A DNA stretch of 32,157 nucleotides from JBGTCY01 sp041748615 (lineage in GTDB: Bacteria > Bacteroidota > Bacteroidia > Chitinophagales > CAIOSU01), in assembly GCA_041748615.1 (NCBI GenBank), contig JBGTCY010000156.1, positions 1-32,157 of the forward strand, read 5' to 3'. The notes under the pieces are model-generated. The model saw nothing but the letters and a program-made list of their open reading frames with translations, was not told the DNA's origin and did no database searches. This document shows, one piece after another, positions 22,974-31,613 of the stretch; the stretch's first letter is position 1; each line of letters starts with the position of its first letter. The translations under genes and the position numbers were made by a program.

Positions 22974-25900
22974 TCAAAATTTAAAAATGGCTCCCAACCT
23001 GATGTGGCGTGGAAGGCTGTAATTGCTTAATAATGCTCCGCTTGGGTCAAATCCCTGCCCGATATATGCCATATACAAATCTTCATAGGAACGCGGGTTA
23101 ATCTGATTTCCTAAATCCTGCTGACCGATGGGCGATGATAAATATCCGTCATCATCAGCGTTGCCGGTGTAGGGATAATTCCTAATGATGTTGCGGGTGT
23201 CAAGCAGGTTTTGAGCCAGCAAATACACGTTCAGATATAAGTCGCGCTTGGGTCCGGGTAACGCTTTTCCATCTTCATCCAATCTCTGTTTTAAGCCATT
23301 CAGTTTGAAATCTTTGTAAACCCGGAGGTCAACCCTGAAATTCCAGGGCAACCTTGAACCGTTAATAGAACCGGAAAGAATTTTCCGCGTAGCCTGCGCA
23401 CGCAACGCTTCCGCTGTCGGATTGTCCTGTTGAGTATAAGGTTCACCAGAGCGCGCTCTGATGGTGAGATTCACTCCCGCATTCGCCAGAATTTCCTTGC
23501 CTTTGATTTTCGGACCATTATAGAATCTGCCTTCACCGTAGCCATAGTCCACCACTAAGTTCATATTATGACGGGAATCAAAATCCAGCGGAACTATCGT
23601 ACGCAGGTTCGGCTGGCCGGCTCCGACTAAGTTCAACTGTGAAGTGGTATTGGAACCGGTTCCTTCCGCAAACTGAATCGTATAGTTAAACCTCAATGAA
23701 AGGTTGGTAATCGGGTCCAGCGAATTGCGCAAATCAAACCCGATGGAGAAACCTTTCACGGTTCCAAAATCCACGTTGCCAAACGTGCGGTACTCTCTCG
23801 GATAAGCGAAAGGCATATTGGTGACCTGCACCATGTCGCGCATTTCACGATAAAAAGCGGAAATAGTGACCGCTGAATTTTGGCTCAGCAACTGGCGGAA
23901 ACCCAACTGGTAGTCAATGGTTCTTTCGGGCTTCAAAGCGGGATTATTGATGACCCCGGAAATATTTTCTTCAAAAAAGTACCACGTTGACGGGTCGGTC
24001 CTCAAGCGGGATTGCGGTCTTTGCGTGAGAATGTCATAATGAGCGAAGAAGGAAGCCTCATCGGTCAGGTTGAATGAAAAAGCGACACGCGGCATCACCG
24101 TGATTTGCGGCTCATAATCCTGAAAAGAAGAATTCGGGTCGAATGTTTCAGCTTTGATATTTTCATTAGGGTTCACCAAAAAAGGCGTGATACGTCCGGT
24201 GGCTGATGAGCGGGCAATCAACTGCGGAGTATTGGTTTCCTCGCCATCGGCTGTGAACCAGCGATTGCCATCACGGTACCCCAAAATTGTCGGGGTGATG
24301 TTATTGGCATCATCCACATACACGACATAGTCAGAACCGATGTTGGCTGGAATTCCATTGGGCGCGTTATACGAACCCGTTCCAGCGATTTCACCGACTG
24401 AATAGGACCGGTATAAAGTGAACGGGTCTCTCAGCACTTTTTGGTTGGCATCAAAACGGTCTATCCGCACACCGACATTAAACAACAAGTCTTTAAAATT
24501 GAATTTATCCTGAATATACACGGATGAATAAATCGGTCTGAAAGCTCCAATCGCTCTTGTGAAGTTTCCATTGGCATCTTTTTCACGCCAGAAATCTTCA
24601 AAGGAAGGCTGTTTACCCAAACGGTTGCCATAAGGGTCATAACCAACGTAATTGGAAAATCGAGGACTCGTATTATTTAATAATTCATCCGGGCTGAACA
24701 TGTCCAATGAATAAAACTCCGGACCATACATATCTATATTAACGAAATCCTGCCCGTCAACCGGCAATCCTAATTTTCTTCGCAAAGATTTATCAAAGTA
24801 AGCCTGATCCTGCTCTACATACTTTCTGTCATAGGTAATCGTATCATTCAGTCCGAGAATTGGCGCATTGGGGTCATCATAGTTATATTTTACGCCATCA
24901 ATCAGAAAGTAGGGATTATCTAAATCCAATTGTGTGAGATGTGAATTGACTAACAGTCTCATGATTTCCCAAAGGTCAATCGGTAGCACCTGATAAGACC
25001 TTTGAATGCGCTGTTCAAACTCAAAACCAAACTCGATGGAGTGCTTATTGCGGGCAGACCCTTTGGGCAAAATATCCACCGAGCCTAATAAGCTGGCGCG
25101 GAACTGGTCATTGTCCGCGCTGATGCCATAGCCATTAAACTGTCTTCCCGTGTTGAACCAAATGTCATGCGGCACACGCGGACGGTCACCGTTTCTCATT
25201 GAACCATTGAGGATGATTTGGTCAAGGGTTTGGTAAAAACCATTTTGCGCACCGCCAAATGGCGTTGTGTACCAACCGTCTTCAAACACCGCGCCTGCCA
25301 ACTGATAATATTTTTCCGGAAAAGCGGTGCCGGTCGGGTTGACTGTTCCGGGTTTAAATCTTACGAGCGTATCCTGGTATCCTGCCAGCAGCCAGGCTTC
25401 CTTTCCTGTAACTTCATCTTCTCCAAACTGATAAACAGGTTGTCTCAAGACATCATAATCTCCAAGATAACCGTAATCAAAAGGACTGAATCCATGGGAA
25501 TCATCCTCGAATTTGTTAAACACTTTCGTATAATCAAACTGAACCTGGTAGTACGCGTTCTGGAAAATATTTCTGGAGCCGCCTTCACCCTCTTCACCTG
25601 AGCCGGCTTTTCCGGGAAAACGCTGCCTAAAGCGGGCAAAGGCGCGGTAAGTGCTTTCATTATAGAGAGGGTTATTTACATAATTAAACAGCGTGTATCT
25701 GTCCACCCAATCATGTCTTCTGACATAATCCCACGTGCCGCCAAAAGTCAGGTTGATGGTCTCTGTCGGCTTGACATCAAGTTTTCCGGAGAGTGTGTAG
25801 TTGTTTTCAACCACATTCGGCTTTGTTTTCACTAACTCCAAATCTTCTCTAGTCACGGTTTCAGTCGCGACAATAAAGCCTTCCGCCACCGGAGAGGGAA

Positions 25901-26822
25901 CCAATGGATTGAGTTCCAACTGACGCAACACATCGTCTTTCGCCTTAAAGACTCCTACCGCTGAAGGTCTGGAATCTTCCTGCCGCAGATACTCACCCGC
26001 GATAAAGAAACCCAATAATGATTTTTCGTCTTTAGTGCCTTTGTTCTTTTTGTAGATGGGTCCGGTGAGGTCAAAACTTGCGCGGGTGTAGCCGAACGGG
26101 TCAAGCCCTTGCGAGGTGGCAACGTCAATACCACCGGTATAAACTTTTGAAGGACCTCTTGTGGTGATGTTGATGATACCACCGGTGGCGTCACCGAATT
26201 TTGCCGGAACACCGCCCGTGATGACGCTGATTTCCTCAATACCGCCAACAGTAATTTTGCTGCTTCCGATAACCCTTACCCCGTCAATATAAATTTCGTT
26301 CGCGTCATCCCTGCCGCCTTTGATGTTCAATCCGCTTTTTTCATCCGCCTGATAAACACCAGCGCTTGTTGAAACGATTGAGCCGATGCTGGTGGTTGCC
26401 ATCGCCTGAATTTGTTTTTGGTCAATATTCGTAACGCTGGCGGTGACTTCCTTGTCCACCAATGGTTTTTGATATTGCACCTCAATCACATCCAGCGTTA
26501 TTCCCGATTCCATTTTAATATTCACTTCTGAAATTCTGTTTGCCGAAACAGAAACGCCCGACAGAATTTTAGGCGGATAGCCGACTATCGTGACATGCAC
26601 GTCATACACTCCGGGTTCAAGCGGCTTAATAATATAGTATCCATCAAAATCAGAGGACGAGCCTGCAACCAACTTACCTTGCTGATAAGCGGCTACGTTA
26701 GCGAATGGAACACCTTCTTTGGAGTCCTGGTCAGTAACCTGTCCAGTAATTTCACCTGTTTGAGCATACAGCGTAACAACTGAAAAACATAATACAACAG
26801 CGAGCAGAAGTAATCTTCGCAT
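22974..26822 (-). CDS. TonB-dependent receptor with carboxypeptidase-regulatory-like domain
   Basis: 1282 residues. Signal peptide MRRLLLLAVVLCFSVVTLYA, then a CarboxypepD_reg-like beta-sandwich (residues ~22-105: GEITGQVTDQDSKEGVPFAN, DFDGYYIIKPLEPGVYDVHV), the plug (~115-235: IGSIVSTSAGVYQADEKSGL, GGVPAKFGDATGGIINITTR), and a 22-strand-type barrel ending in LGAIFKF with a terminal Phe. It imports an unknown ligand across the outer membrane with TonB energy. No SusD-like lipoprotein accompanies it, so it is not a classic SusC. Its partners are the giant secreted protein (15 bp downstream) and the PorV-like barrel, which together look like one operon closed by the terminator at 17729-17762. 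Confidence 0.95.
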   Translation of the reverse strand: MRRLLLLAVVLCFSVVTLYAQTGEITGQVTDQDSKEGVPFANVAAYQQGKLVAGSSSDFDGYYIIKPLEPGVYDVHVTIVGYPPKILSGVSVSANRISEVNIKMESGITLDVIEVQYQKPLVDKEVTASVTNIDQKQIQAMATTSIGSIVSTSAGVYQADEKSGLNIKGGRDDANEIYIDGVRVIGSSKITVGGIEEISVITGGVPAKFGDATGGIINITTRGPSKVYTGGIDVATSQGLDPFGYTRASFDLTGPIYKKNKGTKDEKSLLGFFIAGEYLRQEDSRPSAVGVFKAKDDVLRQLELNPLVPSPVAEGFIVATETVTREDLELVKTKPNVVENNYTLSGKLDVKPTETINLTFGGTWDYVRRHDWVDRYTLFNYVNNPLYNESTYRAFARFRQRFPGKAGSGEEGEGGSRNIFQNAYYQVQFDYTKVFNKFEDDSHGFSPFDYGYLGDYDVLRQPVYQFGEDEVTGKEAWLLAGYQDTLVRFKPGTVNPTGTAFPEKYYQLAGAVFEDGWYTTPFGGAQNGFYQTLDQIILNGSMRNGDRPRVPHDIWFNTGRQFNGYGISADNDQFRASLLGSVDILPKGSARNKHSIEFGFEFEQRIQRSYQVLPIDLWEIMRLLVNSHLTQLDLDNPYFLIDGVKYNYDDPNAPILGLNDTITYDRKYVEQDQAYFDKSLRRKLGLPVDGQDFVNIDMYGPEFYSLDMFSPDELLNNTSPRFSNYVGYDPYGNRLGKQPSFEDFWREKDANGNFTRAIGAFRPIYSSVYIQDKFNFKDLLFNVGVRIDRFDANQKVLRDPFTLYRSYSVGEIAGTGSYNAPNGIPANIGSDYVVYVDDANNITPTILGYRDGNRWFTADGEETNTPQLIARSSATGRITPFLVNPNENIKAETFDPNSSFQDYEPQITVMPRVAFSFNLTDEASFFAHYDILTQRPQSRLRTDPSTWYFFEENISGVINNPALKPERTIDYQLGFRQLLSQNSAVTISAFYREMRDMVQVTNMPFAYPREYRTFGNVDFGTVKGFSIGFDLRNSLDPITNLSLRFNYTIQFAEGTGSNTTSQLNLVGAGQPNLRTIVPLDFDSRHNMNLVVDYGYGEGRFYNGPKIKGKEILANAGVNLTIRARSGEPYTQQDNPTAEALRAQATRKILSGSINGSRLPWNFRVDLRVYKDFKLNGLKQRLDEDGKALPGPKRDLYLNVYLLAQNLLDTRNIIRNYPYTGNADDDGYLSSPIGQQDLGNQINPRSYEDLYMAYIGQGFDPSGALLSNYSLPRHIRLGAIFKF

Positions 26823-26837
26823 AATCGGTGGTTAATC

Positions 26838-26865
26838 TATTTTTAAAAATAAAGCGGTAAATATA
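26838..26865 (-). promoter_or_regulatory. Leader of the receptor operon
   Basis: On the minus strand, TATATTTA (26865-26858) is close to TAnnTTTG and lies 35 bp before the ATG. Between the two is a perfect 14-bp palindrome, TATTTTTAAAAATA (26838-26851). Weak but well-placed promoter and operator candidates. Confidence 0.3.
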
Positions 26866-26932
26866 ACAATTTTCGGAAGCGGTGTTCCACTTCATAAAAA
26901 AAATTACATTCTCCTTGAAAAAGATGTTGGAC

Positions 26933-26974
26933 TCACTGCAATCGTTTTAGCCATCCGGGATGGTTTTGCAGTGA
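26933..26974. repeat. Nested hairpin in the 438-bp spacer
   Basis: The outer arms TCACTGCAA (26933-26941) and TTGCAGTGA (26966-26974) are perfect inverted copies. Inside them CCATCC and GGATGG (26951-26963) form a second perfect stem with a one-base centre. The spacer 26823-27260 holds no open frame worth calling; besides this hairpin and the REP-like pair it is A/T-rich sequence. Confidence 0.6.
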
Positions 26975-27086
26975 ATGTGGCGGCTATTAAAATTTTGACT
27001 TCGGAAATCATTTTCACTTCCGGAAAATTATCCGGAATATTCATCAATGAAAATTTTAAGAGCAGCTCAATTATTTCGTTTCATCG

Positions 27087-27151
27087 CCCACCGATTTATA
27101 GGTGGGTTAAATGATAAAAACTAATCCTGACGGGCTTTAGCCCAAATTAGT
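27087..27151. repeat. REP-like double hairpin
   Basis: First hairpin: CCCACC (27087-27092) with GGTGGG (27101-27106). Second hairpin: GGGCT (27132-27136) with AGCCC (27139-27143), enclosed by outer arms ACTAAT (27120-27125) and ATTAGT (27146-27151). Short G/C-rich palindromes with GGGCTTTAGCCC cores inside A/T-rich spacer are typical of REP elements, which in Bacteroidota are often spread by TnpA-REP (RAYT) transposases. No such gene is in the window. Confidence 0.6.
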
Positions 27152-27260
27152 CGGTCAATAATAATTTTTGAATGTCTTGGAATAAAAGGCGGGGTAATTT
27201 TCAACTTTCAGAAATATCAACAATGCTTTAAAACTCAATCTCCGTATAGTTATCTGATAC

Positions 27261-28193
27261 CTATAATGACTGCAAAGCTATTATTTTGGTTGCCAACCCT
27301 CTCGCAATTTTTTCTTTTGACTCGCGCGTAAGCCCGGCTGTGTGCGGAGTGAGCAGCACTTTTCGCTCGGCAATCAATGCTTCAAACCAATCTTTCTGCT
27401 CCGGACTCAGCGCGTGAATTTTTTCATTTTCCAACACATCAAGCGCGGCTCCAAAAACTTTTCCTTCACGGATTGCCCGCAGCAAGTCAACTGTTTTCAC
27501 ATGCTGTCCGCGAGCGGTATTTATCAGCCAGAAGTGTTTTTTAAAACGGTTTAAAAATTCGTAATCAACCAAATGCCGCGTTTCTTCCGTCAACGGCAAA
27601 TGAATGCTCAGCACATCAGCGTTTTCAAAAATTTCCTCCGGGGTAGATTCTTTCACATGCCCCTGAGCGATTCCGGTTTTATACTTGTCATACGCCAGCA
27701 CCTGAACATCAAAACCCGTGAGTCTTTTAGCAAAAGCGGACCCGGTATTTCCATATCCGTAAATCCCCACTGTTTTCCCGCCCAATTCAATTCCCCTGTT
27801 TTTTTCGCGCTCCCATTCATAATTTCTCACTTCCCTGTCAGCCGTGTGAAGATGACAAAACATAGACAACAACATTCCCACCGCTTGTTCCGCCACCGCG
27901 TCACGGTTTCCTTCCGGAGTGTTGATGCAGGCGATTCCTTTTTCTTTTGCAAATTCCACATCCACGATTTCCATTCCAGAACCCATGCGGGCGATGAACT
28001 TCAGTTTCTCACCTTTCTCCATCATCTTTCTGTCCGCTTGAGTTTTACTATTAATAATGATGCCCTCATAATCCTGAATGATTTCCATGATTTGTTCCTG
28101 TGTAATTTCAGGACGGTAATCAATTTCAAAAGCAGTGTTTTCCATTTCTTTGAAAAAAGAAAGATGGATGCTGTCCGTGATAAGGATATTCAT
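27261..28193 (-). CDS. D-2-hydroxyacid dehydrogenase (phosphoglycerate-dehydrogenase-like)
   Basis: 310 residues. The NAD-binding loop is GIYGYGNTGSAFAKRL; further family motifs are HLPLTEETRHLV, LINTARG and the catalytic histidine in TPHTAG near the C-terminus. No ACT or other regulatory domain follows. The substrate could be 3-phosphoglycerate or another 2-hydroxyacid. Its ATG overlaps the rsmA stop by four bases (ATGA), so it is translationally coupled to rsmA. A second, only partly visible member of the same superfamily begins at 31614 on the other strand. Confidence 0.9.
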   Translation of the reverse strand: MNILITDSIHLSFFKEMENTAFEIDYRPEITQEQIMEIIQDYEGIIINSKTQADRKMMEKGEKLKFIARMGSGMEIVDVEFAKEKGIACINTPEGNRDAVAEQAVGMLLSMFCHLHTADREVRNYEWEREKNRGIELGGKTVGIYGYGNTGSAFAKRLTGFDVQVLAYDKYKTGIAQGHVKESTPEEIFENADVLSIHLPLTEETRHLVDYEFLNRFKKHFWLINTARGQHVKTVDLLRAIREGKVFGAALDVLENEKIHALSPEQKDWFEALIAERKVLLTPHTAGLTRESKEKIARGLATKIIALQSL

Positions 28194-29035
28194 AGGCGGT
28201 TGGATGAAATAAATTTTCTTTTCGTCAGCAAAATAAAATCTTCTTTGCTCAACTGTTCGGGGCGTTTTTCAAAAATCTTTTCATTTAAAGTCTCAGGTTC
28301 AAAAAATTCCGAAAGGCTGTTGCGTAGCATTTTTCTACGCTGATTAAATGCCGCCTTCACGATTTGTTTGAACAGAACTTCATCAAAACCGGGCGATACC
28401 AATTCATTGCGCCTGAGCCGGATGACTGCCGAATGTACTTTAGGCGGAGGACTGAACGCATCGGGAGGAAGTTCAAACAAATATTCCCGCTTATACCGCA
28501 CCGGCAATAACACGCTGATGATGCCGTAGTCTTTGCTACCCTCATTGGCGACTATCCTCATCGCTACTTCTTTCTGAAACATGCCCACCATCATTTGCAC
28601 CTGTTCATGATAATCCATGATGCGGAAAATAATCTGCGTGGAAATGTTGTAGGGAAAGTTTCCGATGAGTGCGATTTTTCCGGGAAATAATTTTTTCAAA
28701 TCGGCTTGTAAAAAATCTTCAAGATGCAACCTGCCAGAGAGTGACGGGTAACGCTTCAGCAAAAGCTGAAACAAATCGCGGTCTATTTCAATGGCATGAA
28801 AGCGTTCACTAAACCGCTCTATCAAATACTTTGAGAGCACTCCTTGTCCCGGACCGATTTCCACTACGAAATCCGTTGCATCGTCAATTTCAAGGCTGTT
28901 CACAATCTGCCGCGCGATATTTTCATCTTTGAGAAAATGCTGCCCGAATCGCTTTTTCGCCTTGTAACGCCCGCCCATCTCCTTCCCCGCTTCAAAATCG
29001 TTTTTACGATTTAATCTGTAACTTTGGCGCTTCAT
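28190..29035 (-). CDS. rsmA: 16S rRNA (adenine-N6,N6) dimethyltransferase
   Basis: 281 residues. RsmA/KsgA dimethylates two adjacent adenines near the 3' end of 16S rRNA during small-subunit assembly. It shows KKRFGQHFLKDENIARQIV at the N-terminus, the SAM-binding motif VVEIGPGQGVLSKYL, the target-base motif NFPYNIS, and the C-terminal FNQRRKMLRNSL segment. The chosen ATG adds about 20 basic residues before the usual start; an internal ATG (MGGRYKAKKRFG) would give the more common length, so the start is uncertain. It is divergent from the aminopeptidase operon (49-bp gap) and coupled by ATGA to the dehydrogenase. Confidence 0.95.
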   Translation of the reverse strand: MKRQSYRLNRKNDFEAGKEMGGRYKAKKRFGQHFLKDENIARQIVNSLEIDDATDFVVEIGPGQGVLSKYLIERFSERFHAIEIDRDLFQLLLKRYPSLSGRLHLEDFLQADLKKLFPGKIALIGNFPYNISTQIIFRIMDYHEQVQMMVGMFQKEVAMRIVANEGSKDYGIISVLLPVRYKREYLFELPPDAFSPPPKVHSAVIRLRRNELVSPGFDEVLFKQIVKAAFNQRRKMLRNSLSEFFEPETLNEKIFEKRPEQLSKEDFILLTKRKFISSNRL

Positions 29036-29084
29036 TTTATATTAACTTTTTATTAAACCCTCCTCTGAAAATTCATTCAAAAAA

Positions 29085-30533
29085 ATGTTCATCACAAAAA
29101 TTAAACTAATAAAAAAAATCAACCCGGGAGTCCATCAACTCTTTCTGTTCGACAAAGTAACACAATTAGAACAAGCGGGATTCACGAAAGAACAACTCAC
29201 TTATGTGAAGCAAGCGATTGAACAAAAACAGAAACCTCTTTTATTTAATCATTCAGGTGTTTTTCAATTCATTGTTTTCAACGAACCGAAAAAAGAAGAC
29301 GCTCCCTATAAAATCTCGGAACAATGGAGAAGGGAAGCTTCCGGCATCGCGAATCTTTGCAATCAACAGAAAATTGAAACCCTCGCTATCGCAGACCTGA
29401 CGGGCAACAGCGGGAATGTGACCGACACGGTGGAAGGATTCCTGCTGAGCAATTACCAGTTTTTGAAATACCGTACCGGAGAAAAAAACGGAGTGAATGC
29501 TTTAAAAACCATTGAAGTTCTTGAAAAGGATGCGGATAAAAACGCGTTAAAAGAAACAGAAATCATTGCAGAAGCGACTTTCGCTGCCCGTGATTTGGTG
29601 AACGAACCACTCTCCTATCTCACTGCCGAACAACTCAGTCAGCAGATAAAATCATTGGGGAAAAAATCCGGTTTCCGGGTGGAGGTTTTTAACAAATCAA
29701 AAATCAAAGCGCTGAAAATGGGAGGATTATTGGGCGTCAATCTTGGAAGCCCCAACCCGCCCACATTTAATATTTTAGAATGGAAACCTAAAAACGCTAA
29801 GAATAAAAAACCATTTGTATTGGTTGGAAAAGGCGTGGTGTATGACGCGGGCGGATTGAGTCTGAAACCGACTCCCAACTCGATGGATAAAATGAAATGT
29901 GACATGGCAGGCGCTGCCGCGGTAGCAGGCGCTTTGCACGCGATAGCTCAGGCTAAATTGGCGGTGCATGTGGTGGGGCTGATTCCCGCCACCGAAAACC
30001 GACCGGGTGGCAATGCCTATGTGCCGGGAGATGTTTTGACCATGCACAGCGGTAATACAGTGGAAGTTTTAAACACGGACGCGGAAGGCAGATTGATTCT
30101 GGCGGACGCGCTGAGTTATGCTAAAAAATACAAACCCGAATTGGTGATTGACCTTGCCACGCTGACCGGTTCAGCGGCAGCCGCTATCGGTTCAGAAGGG
30201 ATTGTTTACATGGGCACCGCTGATGAAAGCGTGAAAAAAAATCTCGAAACCAGCGGCAATGATGTTTATGAACGATTGGTTGAATTTCCGTTGTGGGATG
30301 AATATGACAACTACATCAAATCGGATATTGCCGACATGAAAAACATCGGTGGAGCTGTCGCGGGCGCAATCACTGCCGGGATGTTCCTGAAACGCTTCAC
30401 GGACTATCCGTGGCTGCATTTGGATATTGCAGGACCTGCCTACATTGACAAGCCTGAATTTTATAAACCCAAAAACGCGACCGGCATTGGCGTTCGGCTG
30501 CTGTTTGATTTTTTCAAAAACAAAGCAATCTGA
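29085..30533 (+). CDS. Leucyl aminopeptidase, M17 family
   Basis: 482 residues, the normal size of PepA-type enzymes. The two-metal site is visible in VGKGVVYDAGGLSLKP (Lys249, Asp254), in MKCDMAGAAAV and in the signature NTDAEGRLILADAL (Asp332, Glu334, catalytic Arg336). It removes N-terminal residues, preferably leucine, from peptides in the cytosol; the N-terminal domain (1-~170) is poorly conserved, as usual in the family. Its TGA shares the A with the ATG of pdxA (TGATG), so translation is coupled. First gene of the plus-strand operon. Confidence 0.95.
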   Translation: MFITKIKLIKKINPGVHQLFLFDKVTQLEQAGFTKEQLTYVKQAIEQKQKPLLFNHSGVFQFIVFNEPKKEDAPYKISEQWRREASGIANLCNQQKIETLAIADLTGNSGNVTDTVEGFLLSNYQFLKYRTGEKNGVNALKTIEVLEKDADKNALKETEIIAEATFAARDLVNEPLSYLTAEQLSQQIKSLGKKSGFRVEVFNKSKIKALKMGGLLGVNLGSPNPPTFNILEWKPKNAKNKKPFVLVGKGVVYDAGGLSLKPTPNSMDKMKCDMAGAAAVAGALHAIAQAKLAVHVVGLIPATENRPGGNAYVPGDVLTMHSGNTVEVLNTDAEGRLILADALSYAKKYKPELVIDLATLTGSAAAAIGSEGIVYMGTADESVKKNLETSGNDVYERLVEFPLWDEYDNYIKSDIADMKNIGGAVAGAITAGMFLKRFTDYPWLHLDIAGPAYIDKPEFYKPKNATGIGVRLLFDFFKNKAI

Positions 30534-31591
30534 TGTCTTCCAAAAAAAAAGTTATAGTCGGCATTTCAGCGGGAGATTTCAATGGCATCGGCATTGAAGT
30601 CATTCTAAAGACATTCAGCGAGCCGATGATGTTTGACTTCTGCACGCCCGTTGTTTATGGTAATTCTAAAGTGGTGGCGTATCATAAAAAATATTTGCCC
30701 AGCATTGAAAAAGTCAATTATCAGCATATCTCGGAGCTTGGCAGCGCGTTGCCAAAAACGATTAATATCCTCAACTGCTGGGAAGATGATGTGATTATCA
30801 ATCTCGGACAGCCATCGCAAAAAGCGGGTGAATGCGCTTTGCTCGCGTTGAATGAAGCATTGAAAGATTTACAGGCAAAAAAAATTGACGTGTTGGTAAC
30901 AGCCCCGCTCAACAAAAGCCTGATAAAAACCAAAGACAAAGAATTCACCGGGCATACCGGCTACATCACACAAAAATTCGGATTGAGCGAATCACTGATG
31001 CTCTTGGTGAGCGAGCGGTTGCGGGTCGGGTTGGTCACTGAACACATTCCGCTCCGCGAAGTCGCGGAACAGGCGAATGGCAAAAAAATCTATGCGAAAT
31101 TAGAAATGCTCAATGCAAGTCTGCAACGGGACTTCGGCATCACCGGACCGAAAATCGCGGTATTGGGACTGAATCCTCACGCGGGAGACCAGGGTGCGAT
31201 TGGCAAAGAAGAAAAAGAAGTCATTATCCCCACGATTACCAAAGCGCAGGAAAACGGAATACTCGCTTTCGGACCTTACCCCGCTGACGGACTGATTGGA
31301 TCAGGACACTACAAAAAATTTGACGCGGTGCTTGCCATGTATCATGACCAGGGATTGGTAGCTTTCAAAGCAATTTCATTTGAGACTGGTGTCAACTACA
31401 CCGCGGGTTTGCCGATTATCCGCACTTCGCCCGACCACGGAACCGCTTATGACCTCGCGGGCAAAGACAAAGCCAGCCACGAGTCCTTCCGCGAAGCGGT
31501 GTTGCTGGCGGTTGAACTCTATCACAAGCGGACTGATTATGATGAATTCACCGCCAACCCGCTCAAGAAAAAAGCGTTGGAACAGGATTGA
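30533..31591 (+). CDS. pdxA: 4-hydroxythreonine-4-phosphate dehydrogenase
   Basis: 352 residues. PdxA oxidises 4-phosphohydroxy-L-threonine in the DXP-dependent pyridoxal-5'-phosphate pathway. The metal-binding histidines are seen in FTGHTGYIT, NPHAGDQGAIGKEE and MYHDQGLVAFK; the N-terminal GISAGDFNGIGIEV and the C-terminal RTSPDHGTAYDLAGK segments are also typical (GDPxGIG is GDFNGIG here). It overlaps the aminopeptidase stop by one base and is followed after 22 bp by a 2-hydroxyacid dehydrogenase gene. Confidence 0.96.
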   Translation: MSSKKKVIVGISAGDFNGIGIEVILKTFSEPMMFDFCTPVVYGNSKVVAYHKKYLPSIEKVNYQHISELGSALPKTINILNCWEDDVIINLGQPSQKAGECALLALNEALKDLQAKKIDVLVTAPLNKSLIKTKDKEFTGHTGYITQKFGLSESLMLLVSERLRVGLVTEHIPLREVAEQANGKKIYAKLEMLNASLQRDFGITGPKIAVLGLNPHAGDQGAIGKEEKEVIIPTITKAQENGILAFGPYPADGLIGSGHYKKFDAVLAMYHDQGLVAFKAISFETGVNYTAGLPIIRTSPDHGTAYDLAGKDKASHESFREAVLLAVELYHKRTDYDEFTANPLKKKALEQD

Positions 31592-31613
31592 TTTTAAATA
31601 AAACCTGAAACGG

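Noticed and set aside
27573..28343. 256-residue plus-strand frame opposite the dehydrogenase and rsmA
   Set aside because: It is antisense to two well-supported genes and its translation has no recognisable domain.
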